DNA of 28,037 nucleotides from Candidatus Saccharimonadales bacterium. Lineage in GTDB: Bacteria > Patescibacteriota > Saccharimonadia > Saccharimonadales > UBA4665. The notes beneath the pieces are model-generated. The model was not told where the DNA came from. It saw only the letters and a list, made by a program, of their open reading frames with translations, and did not search any database. The stretch lies in the NCBI GenBank assembly GCA_025450135.1, contig JANWHZ010000056.1:1-28037 (forward strand), read 5' to 3'. Below are positions 6,589-13,283 of the stretch, piece after piece; position 1 is the first letter of the stretch, and every line of letters begins with the position of its first letter. The translations under genes were made by a program, and so were the position numbers.

Positions 6589-8198
6589 CCGATCTTGAGA
6601 TCCCTGAGCCTGCAGCCCGGAGAGGGCACTATCGATTCTTCGAAATTCTGCCATGGTGCTTAAGCGTTTCTATGATTGTATTGCCGTTTATTCTGAGCGC
6701 GATCAATACAACTTTGGCAGCGTTTTTTGTACTCATGTATATATTCATATATTTGACCCGTGCCATAGCGGTGGCTAGCCGTTCGTTGCACGGGTACAGC
6801 GTTATGCGCCGGAACCAACGATTAAATTGGCTTGAGCTATCGAGAGAACTAGAAAGCGGCAAAGTAGGTGATGTGGCAATGGTGCGACCCGATTGGCATC
6901 TTAAGCAGTTGAAACGCTACAGTAACGGCGATTTACAGCTGAAACCAAGCCAGCTATATCACGCAGTTATTGTCGCGACCTATAACGAAAGCCGGGAAGT
7001 TCTAGAACCGACTATCCAATCTATCGTGGCCTCAAACTACCCTATGGATCACGTCATATTAATACTTGCATATGAAGAACGAGGCGGTAAACGCGTCGAG
7101 AAGCAAGCCGAGGAGCTGATTAGGCTATATGGTGATAAATTTTTCTACGCCGAAGCGATAAAACACCCATACGGCATGCCACATGAGATCATTGGTAAAG
7201 GCGGCAACATTACCTATGCTGCGCGAAAATTGCAAGCTTTTCTGGAGCAGAACAACATCGATCCACTCCGAGTTATCGTTACGACACTGGATTCCGATAA
7301 CCACCCTGACAAGGGATACCTAGCGTGCCTGAGCTATTCATATGCAGTTTGTCCAGATCCAGTGCGAGCTGCATTCCAGCCGATAAGTATGTACACCAAT
7401 AACATCTGGGACGCGCCAGCTCCGATGCGCGTATTGGCGACCGGCAATTCTATTTATAACATCGTGCTATCGATGAGACCCCACGCAATGCGTAATTTCT
7501 CGTCGCATGCCCAGGGCATGGCTTCGTTAATTAAGACTGATTTCTGGAGCACCCGCACTATTGTCGAAGATGGTCATCAATTCTGGCGATCGTACTTTGC
7601 ATTTGACGGGCGCTACTTTGTTTATCCGTTGCACGTGCCCATCTACCAGGATGCGGTACTTACCGATTCGTATAGACGTACGTTGAAAGCGCAGTTTGTC
7701 CAGCTTCGAAGGTGGACGTATGGCGCCTCAGATATTGCTTATGTGATCGACAGAGGCTATTTCCATAAGAATAAAGTGCCTCGTATGGATCTTTTAGCTA
7801 AGACGCTGCGTCTCATAGAAGGGCATGTCACCTGGGCGGTAGCGCCAGTCCTAACTCTTATTGGCGGGTTCATCCCGGTGCTTTTTGATTCTCATAGTTT
7901 GGCAGCGAACCAGTTGCCTAACATCGTGAGTCGGATTCAGACGTTTGCGCTGCTTGGTGGCTTAGTGACTATATATCTATGTCTAAAGACATTACCGCCG
8001 AAGCCGGAACGCTACAAGCGCCATCGTAGTTTGTTTATGATCGCTCAGTGGGTATACCTTCCTATTACTACCCTGACGTACCATTCGTTTGCTGCGTTTT
8101 ACTCGCAAACTCGCTTGGCGTTAGGGAAGTATATGGACAAATTTGATGTCACTGAAAAAGCCGTCGCTACCGACAAGAGGCCGCCCTCATCGTTATAA
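6585..8198 (+). CDS. Membrane glycosyltransferase family 2 (processive, cellulose-synthase-like)
   Basis: A 537-residue GT-A enzyme embedded in the membrane. Two membrane segments lie at residues about 22-62, the cytoplasmic catalytic domain covers about 120-400, and further segments follow at about 415-435, 450-475 and 490-510. Catalytic features in order: nucleotide-binding VIVATYNE, the metal-binding TTLDSDNHPD (DxD), the acid motif VEDGHQFW, and QLRRWTYG (QxxRW), the acceptor signature of processive GT2 synthases. The likely product is an exported polysaccharide or glycolipid chain; the sugar cannot be told. It is coupled by ATGA to the small membrane protein upstream and converges with the nrdR-like gene, with adjacent stop codons. 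Confidence 0.9.
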   Translation: MTDLEIPEPAARRGHYRFFEILPWCLSVSMIVLPFILSAINTTLAAFFVLMYIFIYLTRAIAVASRSLHGYSVMRRNQRLNWLELSRELESGKVGDVAMVRPDWHLKQLKRYSNGDLQLKPSQLYHAVIVATYNESREVLEPTIQSIVASNYPMDHVILILAYEERGGKRVEKQAEELIRLYGDKFFYAEAIKHPYGMPHEIIGKGGNITYAARKLQAFLEQNNIDPLRVIVTTLDSDNHPDKGYLACLSYSYAVCPDPVRAAFQPISMYTNNIWDAPAPMRVLATGNSIYNIVLSMRPHAMRNFSSHAQGMASLIKTDFWSTRTIVEDGHQFWRSYFAFDGRYFVYPLHVPIYQDAVLTDSYRRTLKAQFVQLRRWTYGASDIAYVIDRGYFHKNKVPRMDLLAKTLRLIEGHVTWAVAPVLTLIGGFIPVLFDSHSLAANQLPNIVSRIQTFALLGGLVTIYLCLKTLPPKPERYKRHRSLFMIAQWVYLPITTLTYHSFAAFYSQTRLALGKYMDKFDVTEKAVATDKRPPSSL

Positions 8199-8600
8199 GT
8201 GATGATAGGCAGTGTAGTGGGTATGGGCAGCAGCATCAAATGTACGAAGGGTGTCGCTTGCGAGCCGGATCAGATCGGCGCGCTTTACGATGCCATTGTG
8301 CACAGTGTTGTCTAATAACTTACGTATAACAGTGTCGGTAAGGTCGGTGGCATCGCTACTAGCGTGCTGACGGTGTCCACATGCTTCATACAGGCTTATA
8401 AATAGCCGGTCACGCGCAAATGGTACGATACGTGACGTTCTATCCTCAAAGCCAAGAGATAAGTCGTACGCTACTTGCTCGATAGATGTAAATACGGCAT
8501 TGCAGGCTCTACAGTGTCGCCGTCGCCAAATCGAGTTTCGACGCTTCTGAAGACGAGTATTGATAACCTCCGTTTGTTTGCCGCAGTATATGCATACCAT
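8193..8600 (-). CDS. nrdR: NrdR-like ribonucleotide reductase repressor
   Basis: A 135-residue protein with the NrdR plan. An N-terminal zinc ribbon has Cys3, Cys6, Cys30 and Cys33 around an Arg-rich stretch (RRNSIWRRRHC). An ATP-cone follows from about residue 45 (SRIVPFARDRLFISLYEAC) to the LASDTLRTFD helix. It is shorter than usual (about 150-160) and divergent in the cone; the typical VIKRDG motif is replaced by SRIVPFARD. Known role of the family: binding NrdR boxes upstream of ribonucleotide reductase genes in response to ATP/dATP; none of those genes is in this window. Its last codons converge with the GT2 gene: the two opposite TAA stops form the palindrome TTATAA, and both proteins end in Leu. 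Confidence 0.8.
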   Translation of the reverse strand: MVCIYCGKQTEVINTRLQKRRNSIWRRRHCRACNAVFTSIEQVAYDLSLGFEDRTSRIVPFARDRLFISLYEACGHRQHASSDATDLTDTVIRKLLDNTVHNGIVKRADLIRLASDTLRTFDAAAHTHYTAYHHL

Positions 8601-8660
8601 GGCTACATATTGTCATAGCCCTGTATAAAATACTAGTGGAAAAGCTGTTTAAACTCGCTG

Positions 8661-8701
8661 AAAAAGAAAACCCCACCAGTTGCTTGATGCACCCGGTGGG
8701 G
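8661..8701 (-). terminator. Rho-independent terminator on the minus strand
   Basis: Read on the minus strand, CCCCACC (8701-8695) pairs with GGTGGGG (8677-8671) around an 17-nt loop and is followed by TTTTCTTTTT (8670-8661). It lies downstream of the small minus-strand unit at 8720-8883 and upstream of nrdR, so it separates the two. Confidence 0.75.
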
Positions 8702-8719
8702 CGGAACGCGGCCTGACAG

Positions 8720-8830
8720 CTATGATTTAGCCTGACGGCTACGCCTAACTTTGCGCAGTGGCCGCGGGAAGAACGCTAACTCTTCGTAGAACAACGGAAA
8801 TCCGTCAAGAACACTTGAAGTGTTGTTCAC
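8720..8830 (-). CDS. Small basic ORF, 36 residues, unknown function
   Basis: A GTG-started frame with AGGGAG four bases upstream, 18 nt after the predicted transcription start and 19 nt before a strong terminator. The peptide has a mixed, partly aromatic N-terminal half (about LDGFPLFYEELAFFP) and a strongly basic C-terminus (RKVRRSRQAK). No family is recognised. A short palindrome AACACTT-G-AAGTGTT (8810-8824) lies in the codons near the start. The full promoter-SD-ORF-terminator set argues for a real transcription unit, but the transcript could equally be a small RNA. Confidence 0.5.
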   Translation of the reverse strand: MNNTSSVLDGFPLFYEELAFFPRPLRKVRRSRQAKS

Positions 8831-8854
8831 AAAACTCCCTAAGTTAACCAACCC

Positions 8855-8883
8855 ATGATACCGGTGTAGGCACTGTAAGTCAA
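8855..8883 (-). promoter_or_regulatory. Sigma70 promoter of the small minus-strand unit
   Basis: On the minus strand TTGACT (8883-8878), exactly 17 nt, then TATCAT (8860-8855). The predicted start is near 8848. It resembles the rpmB promoter in its TTGACTTAC start. Confidence 0.7.
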
Positions 8884-8936
8884 GTAAAAACATAAGCACA
8901 TATAATAGTCAATACTTAGGTATAGCCCGAGCGACC

Positions 8937-8965
8937 TTGTTTTTCAGGGGTAAATGCGCTATATT
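8937..8965 (+). promoter_or_regulatory. Promoter of tRNA-Val
   Basis: TTGTTT (8937-8942), 17 nt, TATATT (8960-8965), ending 16 nt before the mature tRNA end. Confidence 0.65.
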
Positions 8966-8981
8966 AGGTATTCATTGGAGC

Positions 8982-9058
8982 GGGTGATTAGCTCAGTTGG
9001 CTAGAGCGCGTCCTTGACGTGGACGAGGTCGGGGGTTCGAGCCCCTCATCACCCACCA
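8982..9058 (+). tRNA. tRNA-Val (anticodon GAC)
   Basis: Acceptor GGGTGAT/ATCACCC, D arm GCTC/GAGC, anticodon stem CGTCC/GGACG with loop TTGACGT, T arm GGGGG-type with TTCGAGC loop, discriminator A9055, CCA encoded 9056-9058. It reads GUC codons. A strong hairpin starts directly on its last base. Confidence 0.95.
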
Positions 9059-9096
9059 TAGAAGAAGGACCGGAACATATCCGGTCCTTCTTCTAT
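9058..9096 (+). terminator. 17-bp perfect hairpin after tRNA-Val, probable terminator
   Basis: Arms 9058-9074 and 9080-9096 are perfectly complementary over 17 bp with a 5-nt loop (ACATA). The 3' arm itself is pyrimidine-rich (CCTTCTTCTAT), but no pure U-run follows. The first paired base is the A of the encoded CCA. Most likely it ends tRNA-Val transcription and sets the 3' processing point. Confidence 0.6.
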
Positions 9097-9247
9097 ATGA
9101 ATGCCGCAAACTTCGGCTCACAAGGAACAAGGTTAAAAAAGACGGTGGCGGCATTTTTACCCGAGCCGTTTTTATGTATATTTATAGCGTCCACTTGTGC
9201 ATTGTTTGCACACTAGTGGAGTTGAGTGTCGACGGTATAAATCACAT
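9097..9247. other. Intergenic stretch, no firm gene
   Basis: A CGGCTC (9114-9119)/GAGCCG (9163-9168) inverted repeat with a 43-nt loop and a following TTTTT could be a second, weak terminator. The open frame crossing from the tRNA (9019-9216) is judged accidental. A TATAAA at 9236-9241 starts the next small unit. Confidence 0.4.
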
Positions 9248-9340
9248 ATGATATTATGGCTCGTTCTTTATCCACATTTGCTGCTGTACAAAGAACAATA
9301 TAAAAGTACTAGCCATATCGTACCAACTGCATTATATTAG
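9248..9340 (+). CDS. Possible 30-residue peptide
   Basis: ATG 9248 to TAG 9340 encodes a hydrophobic N-terminal half (about ILWLVLYPHLLLY) and a polar tail. TATAAA (9236-9241) sits 6 nt before the ATG, the leaderless geometry seen elsewhere in the window, and a clear terminator follows at 9371-9400. No -35 is convincing and no family is recognised. It may instead be a small RNA. Confidence 0.25.
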   Translation: MILWLVLYPHLLLYKEQYKSTSHIVPTALY

Positions 9341-9370
9341 CATGTAGGTGAAGTTTTGCGATGTGTTATA

Positions 9371-9400
9371 GCTCTGTCGACGACAGAGCGGGTTTCTTTT
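9371..9400 (+). terminator. Rho-independent terminator
   Basis: GCTCTGTCG (9371-9379) and CGACAGAGC (9381-9389) form a perfect inverted repeat around one base, so the real loop is about five bases. GGTTTCTTTT follows on the plus strand. It ends whatever is transcribed from about 9240 and insulates the thrS leader. Confidence 0.75.
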
Positions 9401-9431
9401 AAGACAGATCAAATAGATTTTCCTGAGGTAA

Positions 9432-9648
9432 CCAGATATAATCTCATCTTGAGCAGTGACGTGGCCCCACCAACCACTGAGCTCCGTGGGAGTTAGACGT
9501 GCGATAACGTACTATCATAAGTGTCCGCCGATAAGGCGGGAAGTCCGGTGGAACCACCCAGAACACGTATCTGGGCCCGAGACGCGAGTAAACTCGATTG
9601 TATGCCCTGCGAGAGTATAGAATCGATTAACCCGCGTCTTTTTGTTTT
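9432..9648 (+). ncRNA. Structured thrS leader, T-box-like candidate
   Basis: Leader between TATAAT at about 9435 and the thrS ATG. Elements: a CCCAC/GTGGG stem whose loop contains ACC, a Thr codon (CAACCACTGAG); a CCGCC-GATAA-GGCGG hairpin; the motif GGTGGAACCACC with core TGGAACC (9549-9555); a CCCAGA/TCTGGG hairpin; and a terminator. T-box leaders carry TGGNACC, with TGGN pairing to the tRNA 3' end. With N=A it would pair to UCCA, and tRNA-Thr in this window does end U73-CCA. The remainder of the T-box consensus (AGGG... GCG) is not matched and no classical Stem I was confirmed by eye, so the class is tentative. It could also be another attenuator. Confidence 0.45.
9580..9648 (+). terminator. 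Attenuator terminator in the thrS leader
   Basis: AGACGCG (9580-9586) pairs with CGCGTCT (9633-9639), with an inner CGATT/AATCG helix (9595-9599/9621-9625), followed by TTTTTGTTTT. A competing hairpin CGAGT/ACTCG (9585-9596) would take away part of its 5' arm. Its position 10-20 nt before the ribosome site of thrS fits regulated read-through. Confidence 0.65.
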
Positions 9649-9668
9649 ATAAGTAATAAGGAGCGATT

Positions 9669-11450
9669 ATGAGCAAAGCTACTCAGGTCTCGCATGTTGA
9701 GGGGATACGCCACAGTTTGTCACATCTCTTAGCTACAACTGTTTTAGAGATGTACCCTGGCACGAAAAATACTACCGGGCCAGCCATTGAGAACGGATTT
9801 TACGAAGATTTTGATACGCCAGCTCCCATTACCGACGAGGACTTGCCGAAAATAGAGCAACGGATGCGTGAGATTCTTAAGACCTGGGGTAAGTTTGAGC
9901 GCCGGGAAGTGACTCCTGAGGAGGCGCGTAAGGAGTTTGCCTGGAACCCATATAAGCTTGAGCTAATCGATGACTTCGCGCAGGACGGCAAACAGCTAAC
10001 TTTCTACATTTCAGGCACCTTCGTCGATCTATGCCGCGGAGGTCACGTGCAAGATGCACATGAGATTAACCCTGACGCTTTTACGCTATCCAAGGTAAGC
10101 GGCGCATATTGGCGTGGTGACCAATCCAAACAGCAACTACAGCGGGTATACGGCGTAGCGTTTGAAACACCAGAGGAGCTGAAGAAGTATCTGGCTATGA
10201 TGGAAGAAGCTAAGAAGCGCGACCATCGCAAACTTGGTCAAGAGCTGGATCTTTTTGTTTTTTCGGACTTAGTGGGATCAGGGCTGCCTATGTTTACTCC
10301 CCGTGGTACGGTGCTACGTGAAGAGTTGGCGGCGTTCTCGAATCAACTACGGTTACGCCATGGCTTCCAGAAAGTCTGGATTCCGCACATGACAAAAAAG
10401 GACCTTTATGAAGCTTCGGGGCATTGGGCAAAGTTTGGTGATGAGTTATTCCTTGTTAAGAGCCAAGAAACGAGCGATCAGCTTGTATTGAAGCCTATGA
10501 ACTGTCCGCACCATACTCGTATATATGCAAGTAGGCCGCGTTCTTACCGTGAATTACCGGTACGTTACTTGGAGACTACCACAGTATACCGTGACGAGAA
10601 GACCGGTGAACTTGGCGGTCTAAACCGTGTGCGGTCAATAACGCAGGATGATTGCCATGTATTTCTCAGAGGTGACCAGATTGAAGCTGAAATTGAAATT
10701 TTACTTTCGGCTGCGAATGAGCTTTATGCAACTGTCGGAATGCCCCTGAGAGTCCGGCTGTCGTATCGCGACGACTCCGATGCTTATCTGGGCGATAAGA
10801 AACTCTGGGAGAGCGCGCAAAAGCAACTTAAAGAAGCTGTGATCGCCAATAACATGAACTATTTCGAACAGGAAGGTGAGGCTGCCTTCTATGGGCCGAA
10901 AATTGACTTTATGGCCACTGATGCGATCGGCCGTGAGCACCAAGTAGCAACTGTGCAACTCGATTTCGTTCAGCCGGAGCGTTTTGGTCTCGAATATACA
11001 GGCGAAGACGGTACCATGAAACGACCAGTCATGATTCACTGTGCGCTTCTAGGGTCGATCGAACGTTTTTTGGCAGTCTACATTGAACATACGGCCGGTA
11101 AGTTTCCAGTCTGGCTAGCGCCAGAACAAGTACGCTTTATTACGGTAAATCAAGAACAAGTGACGGTTGATTTTGCCGACAAGATTGTGAGACGGGCAGA
11201 CGAATTAGGTCTCCGCGTTGTCGTAGATAATACAAATGAATCAGTTGGAAAGAAGATACGCACTGCGGAACTTTGGAAAATACCTTACACGGTTGTAGTC
11301 GGCGAAAAAGAGATTTCGGGTGGTGAACTAGTGCCTCGAGTACGGAAAGACCTTGAAGTAAGCGGTGAGCACAAACCTATGACCATTGACGAGTTTCTAA
11401 AGACGGTAGCTCATGAAGCTAAGTCGCGCGTCAGCAAAACGTCACTCTGA
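9669..11450 (+). CDS. thrS: Threonyl-tRNA synthetase, without TGS domain
   Basis: A 593-residue class II synthetase that charges tRNA-Thr. It starts directly in the N2 editing domain (HSLSHLL, and CRGGH near residue 124), so the N-terminal TGS domain of the about 640-residue E. coli type is absent. The catalytic core holds KPMNCPHH (zinc Cys), the motif 2 loop YRDEKTGELGGLNRVRSI with TQDDCHVF, and the motif 3 region IHCALLGSIERF, where Cys replaces the usual Arg after the zinc His. The C-terminal anticodon-binding domain starts near WLAPEQVRFITV. AAGGAG lies 5 nt before the ATG. It follows a structured, terminator-containing leader and is followed 9 nt later by the alkyltransferase-like gene, so the three genes to miaA probably form one operon. 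Confidence 0.97.
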   Translation: MSKATQVSHVEGIRHSLSHLLATTVLEMYPGTKNTTGPAIENGFYEDFDTPAPITDEDLPKIEQRMREILKTWGKFERREVTPEEARKEFAWNPYKLELIDDFAQDGKQLTFYISGTFVDLCRGGHVQDAHEINPDAFTLSKVSGAYWRGDQSKQQLQRVYGVAFETPEELKKYLAMMEEAKKRDHRKLGQELDLFVFSDLVGSGLPMFTPRGTVLREELAAFSNQLRLRHGFQKVWIPHMTKKDLYEASGHWAKFGDELFLVKSQETSDQLVLKPMNCPHHTRIYASRPRSYRELPVRYLETTTVYRDEKTGELGGLNRVRSITQDDCHVFLRGDQIEAEIEILLSAANELYATVGMPLRVRLSYRDDSDAYLGDKKLWESAQKQLKEAVIANNMNYFEQEGEAAFYGPKIDFMATDAIGREHQVATVQLDFVQPERFGLEYTGEDGTMKRPVMIHCALLGSIERFLAVYIEHTAGKFPVWLAPEQVRFITVNQEQVTVDFADKIVRRADELGLRVVVDNTNESVGKKIRTAELWKIPYTVVVGEKEISGGELVPRVRKDLEVSGEHKPMTIDEFLKTVAHEAKSRVSKTSL

Positions 11451-11459
11451 GGCAGGCTA

Positions 11460-11798
11460 ATGGATGAAGTTGACTCTAATTTTCGAATGCGTGTTGAAGC
11501 ACTAGTTGCTCAGATTCCATACGGGCGAGTCGTGACATATGGCCAGCTTGCGGCATTTTGTGGCAATGCCCGCGCCGCACGTATAGTTGGGGGAATCGCG
11601 CATTTTGGTGACCCAAAGCTACCTTGGCAGCGTGTCGTGAACAAGCAGGGCGGCCTTGCCAGCGGCTACCCCGGTGGTTGGGCTGGGCACAAGGCGGCGC
11701 TAGAAGCTGAAGGTATAACTGTTTCCGAGGAGTATCGTGTTGATATTGGAAAACTCATATGGCATCCCGAGGATCTGAGCCAAACGAGCCTGCTGTAG
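11460..11798 (+). CDS. Alkyltransferase-like (ATL) DNA-repair protein
   Basis: A 112-residue protein with only the DNA-binding domain of O6-methylguanine-DNA methyltransferase. IPYGRVVTYGQLAAFCGNARAARIVG contains the recognition helix with the Arg finger (RAAR). In the active-site motif the acceptor Cys is replaced by Trp (PWQRVV instead of PCHRV). This is the hallmark of ATL proteins, which bind O6-alkylguanine lesions without repairing them and hand them to nucleotide excision repair. It starts 9 nt after thrS with an AGG-type ribosome site. Its last 40 bases overlap the start of miaA. Confidence 0.88.
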   Translation: MDEVDSNFRMRVEALVAQIPYGRVVTYGQLAAFCGNARAARIVGGIAHFGDPKLPWQRVVNKQGGLASGYPGGWAGHKAALEAEGITVSEEYRVDIGKLIWHPEDLSQTSLL

Positions 11799-12652
11799 TT
11801 GTTGTCGTTGGCGAGACTGGCAGCGGCAAGTCAGCACTAGCGATCGAACTTGCTAGACAGTTTAATGGTGAGGTTGTTGCGGCTGACTCGCGCACCGTGT
11901 ATCGCGGTATGGATATAGGAACTGCCAAACCAACAATGGAGGATAGGCAGGGCATTACGCACCACGGTTTTGACGTTGTTAAGCCCGGTGACCAATTCAC
12001 GGCGTACGACTTTCAACAATTAGCGGAACGTACAATTGCAGAAATAGCGAGCCGCAACAAGCTCCCGTTGATCGTAGGCGGCACTGGGCTCTACATTGAC
12101 GCGTTCTTGTACGATTATATTTTCAGACCTAAGCCAGCCGCCTCCGTACGAGCTGAACTTCTTAACTTGTCAGTACTGGAGCTCCAAAAACGTGTAATGG
12201 AATCCGGCTTGCAGCTGCCCGGAAACGCACAAAACCCAAGGCACCTTAGGCGGTTATTGGAAGGAGGCGATACACCAATGCAACATAACGTACCCCGTTC
12301 TCATACGTTAGTTTTAGGACTCTGTATTGCACGTCCTGAGCTCAAACAGAGGATAACGGACAGAGTGGAGGCAATGTTTGCCGCTGGATTAATAGATGAA
12401 GTGAAGTCGCTATTAGCTCGCTATGGCGACGTTGAAGCCTTGCGTGCGCCTGGATATAAAGCGGTCGGAGCATTCTTAAAAGGTGAGATTGACCTAGAGG
12501 AAGCCAAGCGTAGGTTTGTACGCGATGACCTGCGTCTAGCGAAACGGCAGCGTACATGGTTTCGACGCAACCCGAACATTCACTGGCTCGGCGAAAGTAG
12601 TAAGCTTGAACAAGCAACTGAGCTCGTATCGGTATTTCTACAGCGCCACTAG
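11759..12652 (+). CDS. miaA: tRNA dimethylallyltransferase
   Basis: A 297-residue protein, full-length for the family. It transfers a dimethylallyl group to A37 of tRNAs reading UNN codons. The P-loop GETGSGKS is at about residues 18-25, the DSRTVYRGMDIGTAKP motif binds substrate, IVGGTGLYIDAFLY follows, and the C-terminus has the RLAKRQRTWFRRN signature. The start at 11759 overlaps the ATL gene by 40 nt, so it is translated from within that gene's tail. The end meets the promoter of the winged-helix gene, and a CACTAGTG/GCGGTTTTT stretch near 12648 could be a weak stop for transcription. Confidence 0.96.
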   Translation: MASRGSEPNEPAVVVVVGETGSGKSALAIELARQFNGEVVAADSRTVYRGMDIGTAKPTMEDRQGITHHGFDVVKPGDQFTAYDFQQLAERTIAEIASRNKLPLIVGGTGLYIDAFLYDYIFRPKPAASVRAELLNLSVLELQKRVMESGLQLPGNAQNPRHLRRLLEGGDTPMQHNVPRSHTLVLGLCIARPELKQRITDRVEAMFAAGLIDEVKSLLARYGDVEALRAPGYKAVGAFLKGEIDLEEAKRRFVRDDLRLAKRQRTWFRRNPNIHWLGESSKLEQATELVSVFLQRH

Positions 12653-12672
12653 TGCGGTTTTTAGTCCACATT

Positions 12673-12681
12673 TGGTACAAT
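12673..12681 (+). promoter_or_regulatory. Extended -10 promoter, leaderless layout
   Basis: TGG-TACAAT ends 6 nt before ATG 12688. An upstream GTG at 12652 is in frame but lies before the promoter, so it would be absent from this transcript. Confidence 0.6.
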
Positions 12682-12687
12682 ACAGAT

Positions 12688-13281
12688 ATGATTGAACAAT
12701 TGCTTGGATCGAAAACAAGAGTCAAGCTTCTCCAGTTATTCCTCAGTAACCCCAACCGATCCTTCTATGTCCGAGAAATTACTCGTAAAATTGATGAGCA
12801 AATAAATTCAGTGCGGCGTGAGCTCTCCAATTTATTGAACATTGGTATCATTGTGTCGGACACGACGAACAATCGTCTGTATTACGAGGCGAATCAACAG
12901 TATGAATTCTACGAGCCGCTTCGACAAATATTTGGGAAGGGGCAGCAGGCGGATGTTGCCAAGGCTGGGACGAACGCTGCCGAGCAGGAGAGCCTTAAAA
13001 GCCTCGGCAACATTGAGCTAATGCTCTACACAGGTCAATTGACCCGCGACGAACGTGCAGGCGTAGATGTTCTGATCGTCGGAAATACAAACGCAAACGC
13101 AGTACAAAAATATGTAGCTGAATTGGAAAAGCAGGAAGGTAAAGATCTAAGGTATACCGTAATGACACTGAGCGATTTTCTGTATCGGCAGCAAGTAAGG
13201 GATCGTTTTCTTGGGAACGTGCTTGAAGCAAAGTCACAAGTTATATTTGACCGGCAGGGTTTGGTAGAAGGTAAGGAGTAA
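12688..13281 (+). CDS. Winged-helix protein with nucleotidyltransferase-like C-terminal domain
   Basis: A 197-residue protein. Residues 1-75 are a winged helix (LLGSKTRVKLLQLFLSNPN..., then REITRKIDEQINSVRRELSNL and a YYEAN-containing wing). Residues about 105-190 resemble a minimal nucleotidyltransferase fold (IELMLYTGQLTRDERAGVDVLIVG), where the Asp after GV stands where MNT proteins carry catalytic acidic residues; the GS motif of active enzymes is not visible. Such fusions are common in CPR and archaeal genomes and are presumed transcription factors. ATG 12688 was chosen because of the extended -10 box 6 nt upstream. The MBL-fold gene follows after 2 nt with a clear GGAG ribosome site, so the two form a unit. 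Confidence 0.75.
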   Translation: MIEQLLGSKTRVKLLQLFLSNPNRSFYVREITRKIDEQINSVRRELSNLLNIGIIVSDTTNNRLYYEANQQYEFYEPLRQIFGKGQQADVAKAGTNAAEQESLKSLGNIELMLYTGQLTRDERAGVDVLIVGNTNANAVQKYVAELEKQEGKDLRYTVMTLSDFLYRQQVRDRFLGNVLEAKSQVIFDRQGLVEGKE

Positions 13282-13283
13282 CG

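Noticed and set aside
9019..9216. Open frame running out of tRNA-Val
   Set aside because: It begins inside the tRNA and crosses the 17-bp hairpin; there is no ribosome site and no recognisable pattern.
9500..9600. Cobalamin riboswitch or RNase P RNA in the thrS leader
   Set aside because: GGGAAGTCCGGTG recalls both, but the conserved CCCGCAACTG of the cobalamin riboswitch and the P4 elements of RNase P RNA are absent.
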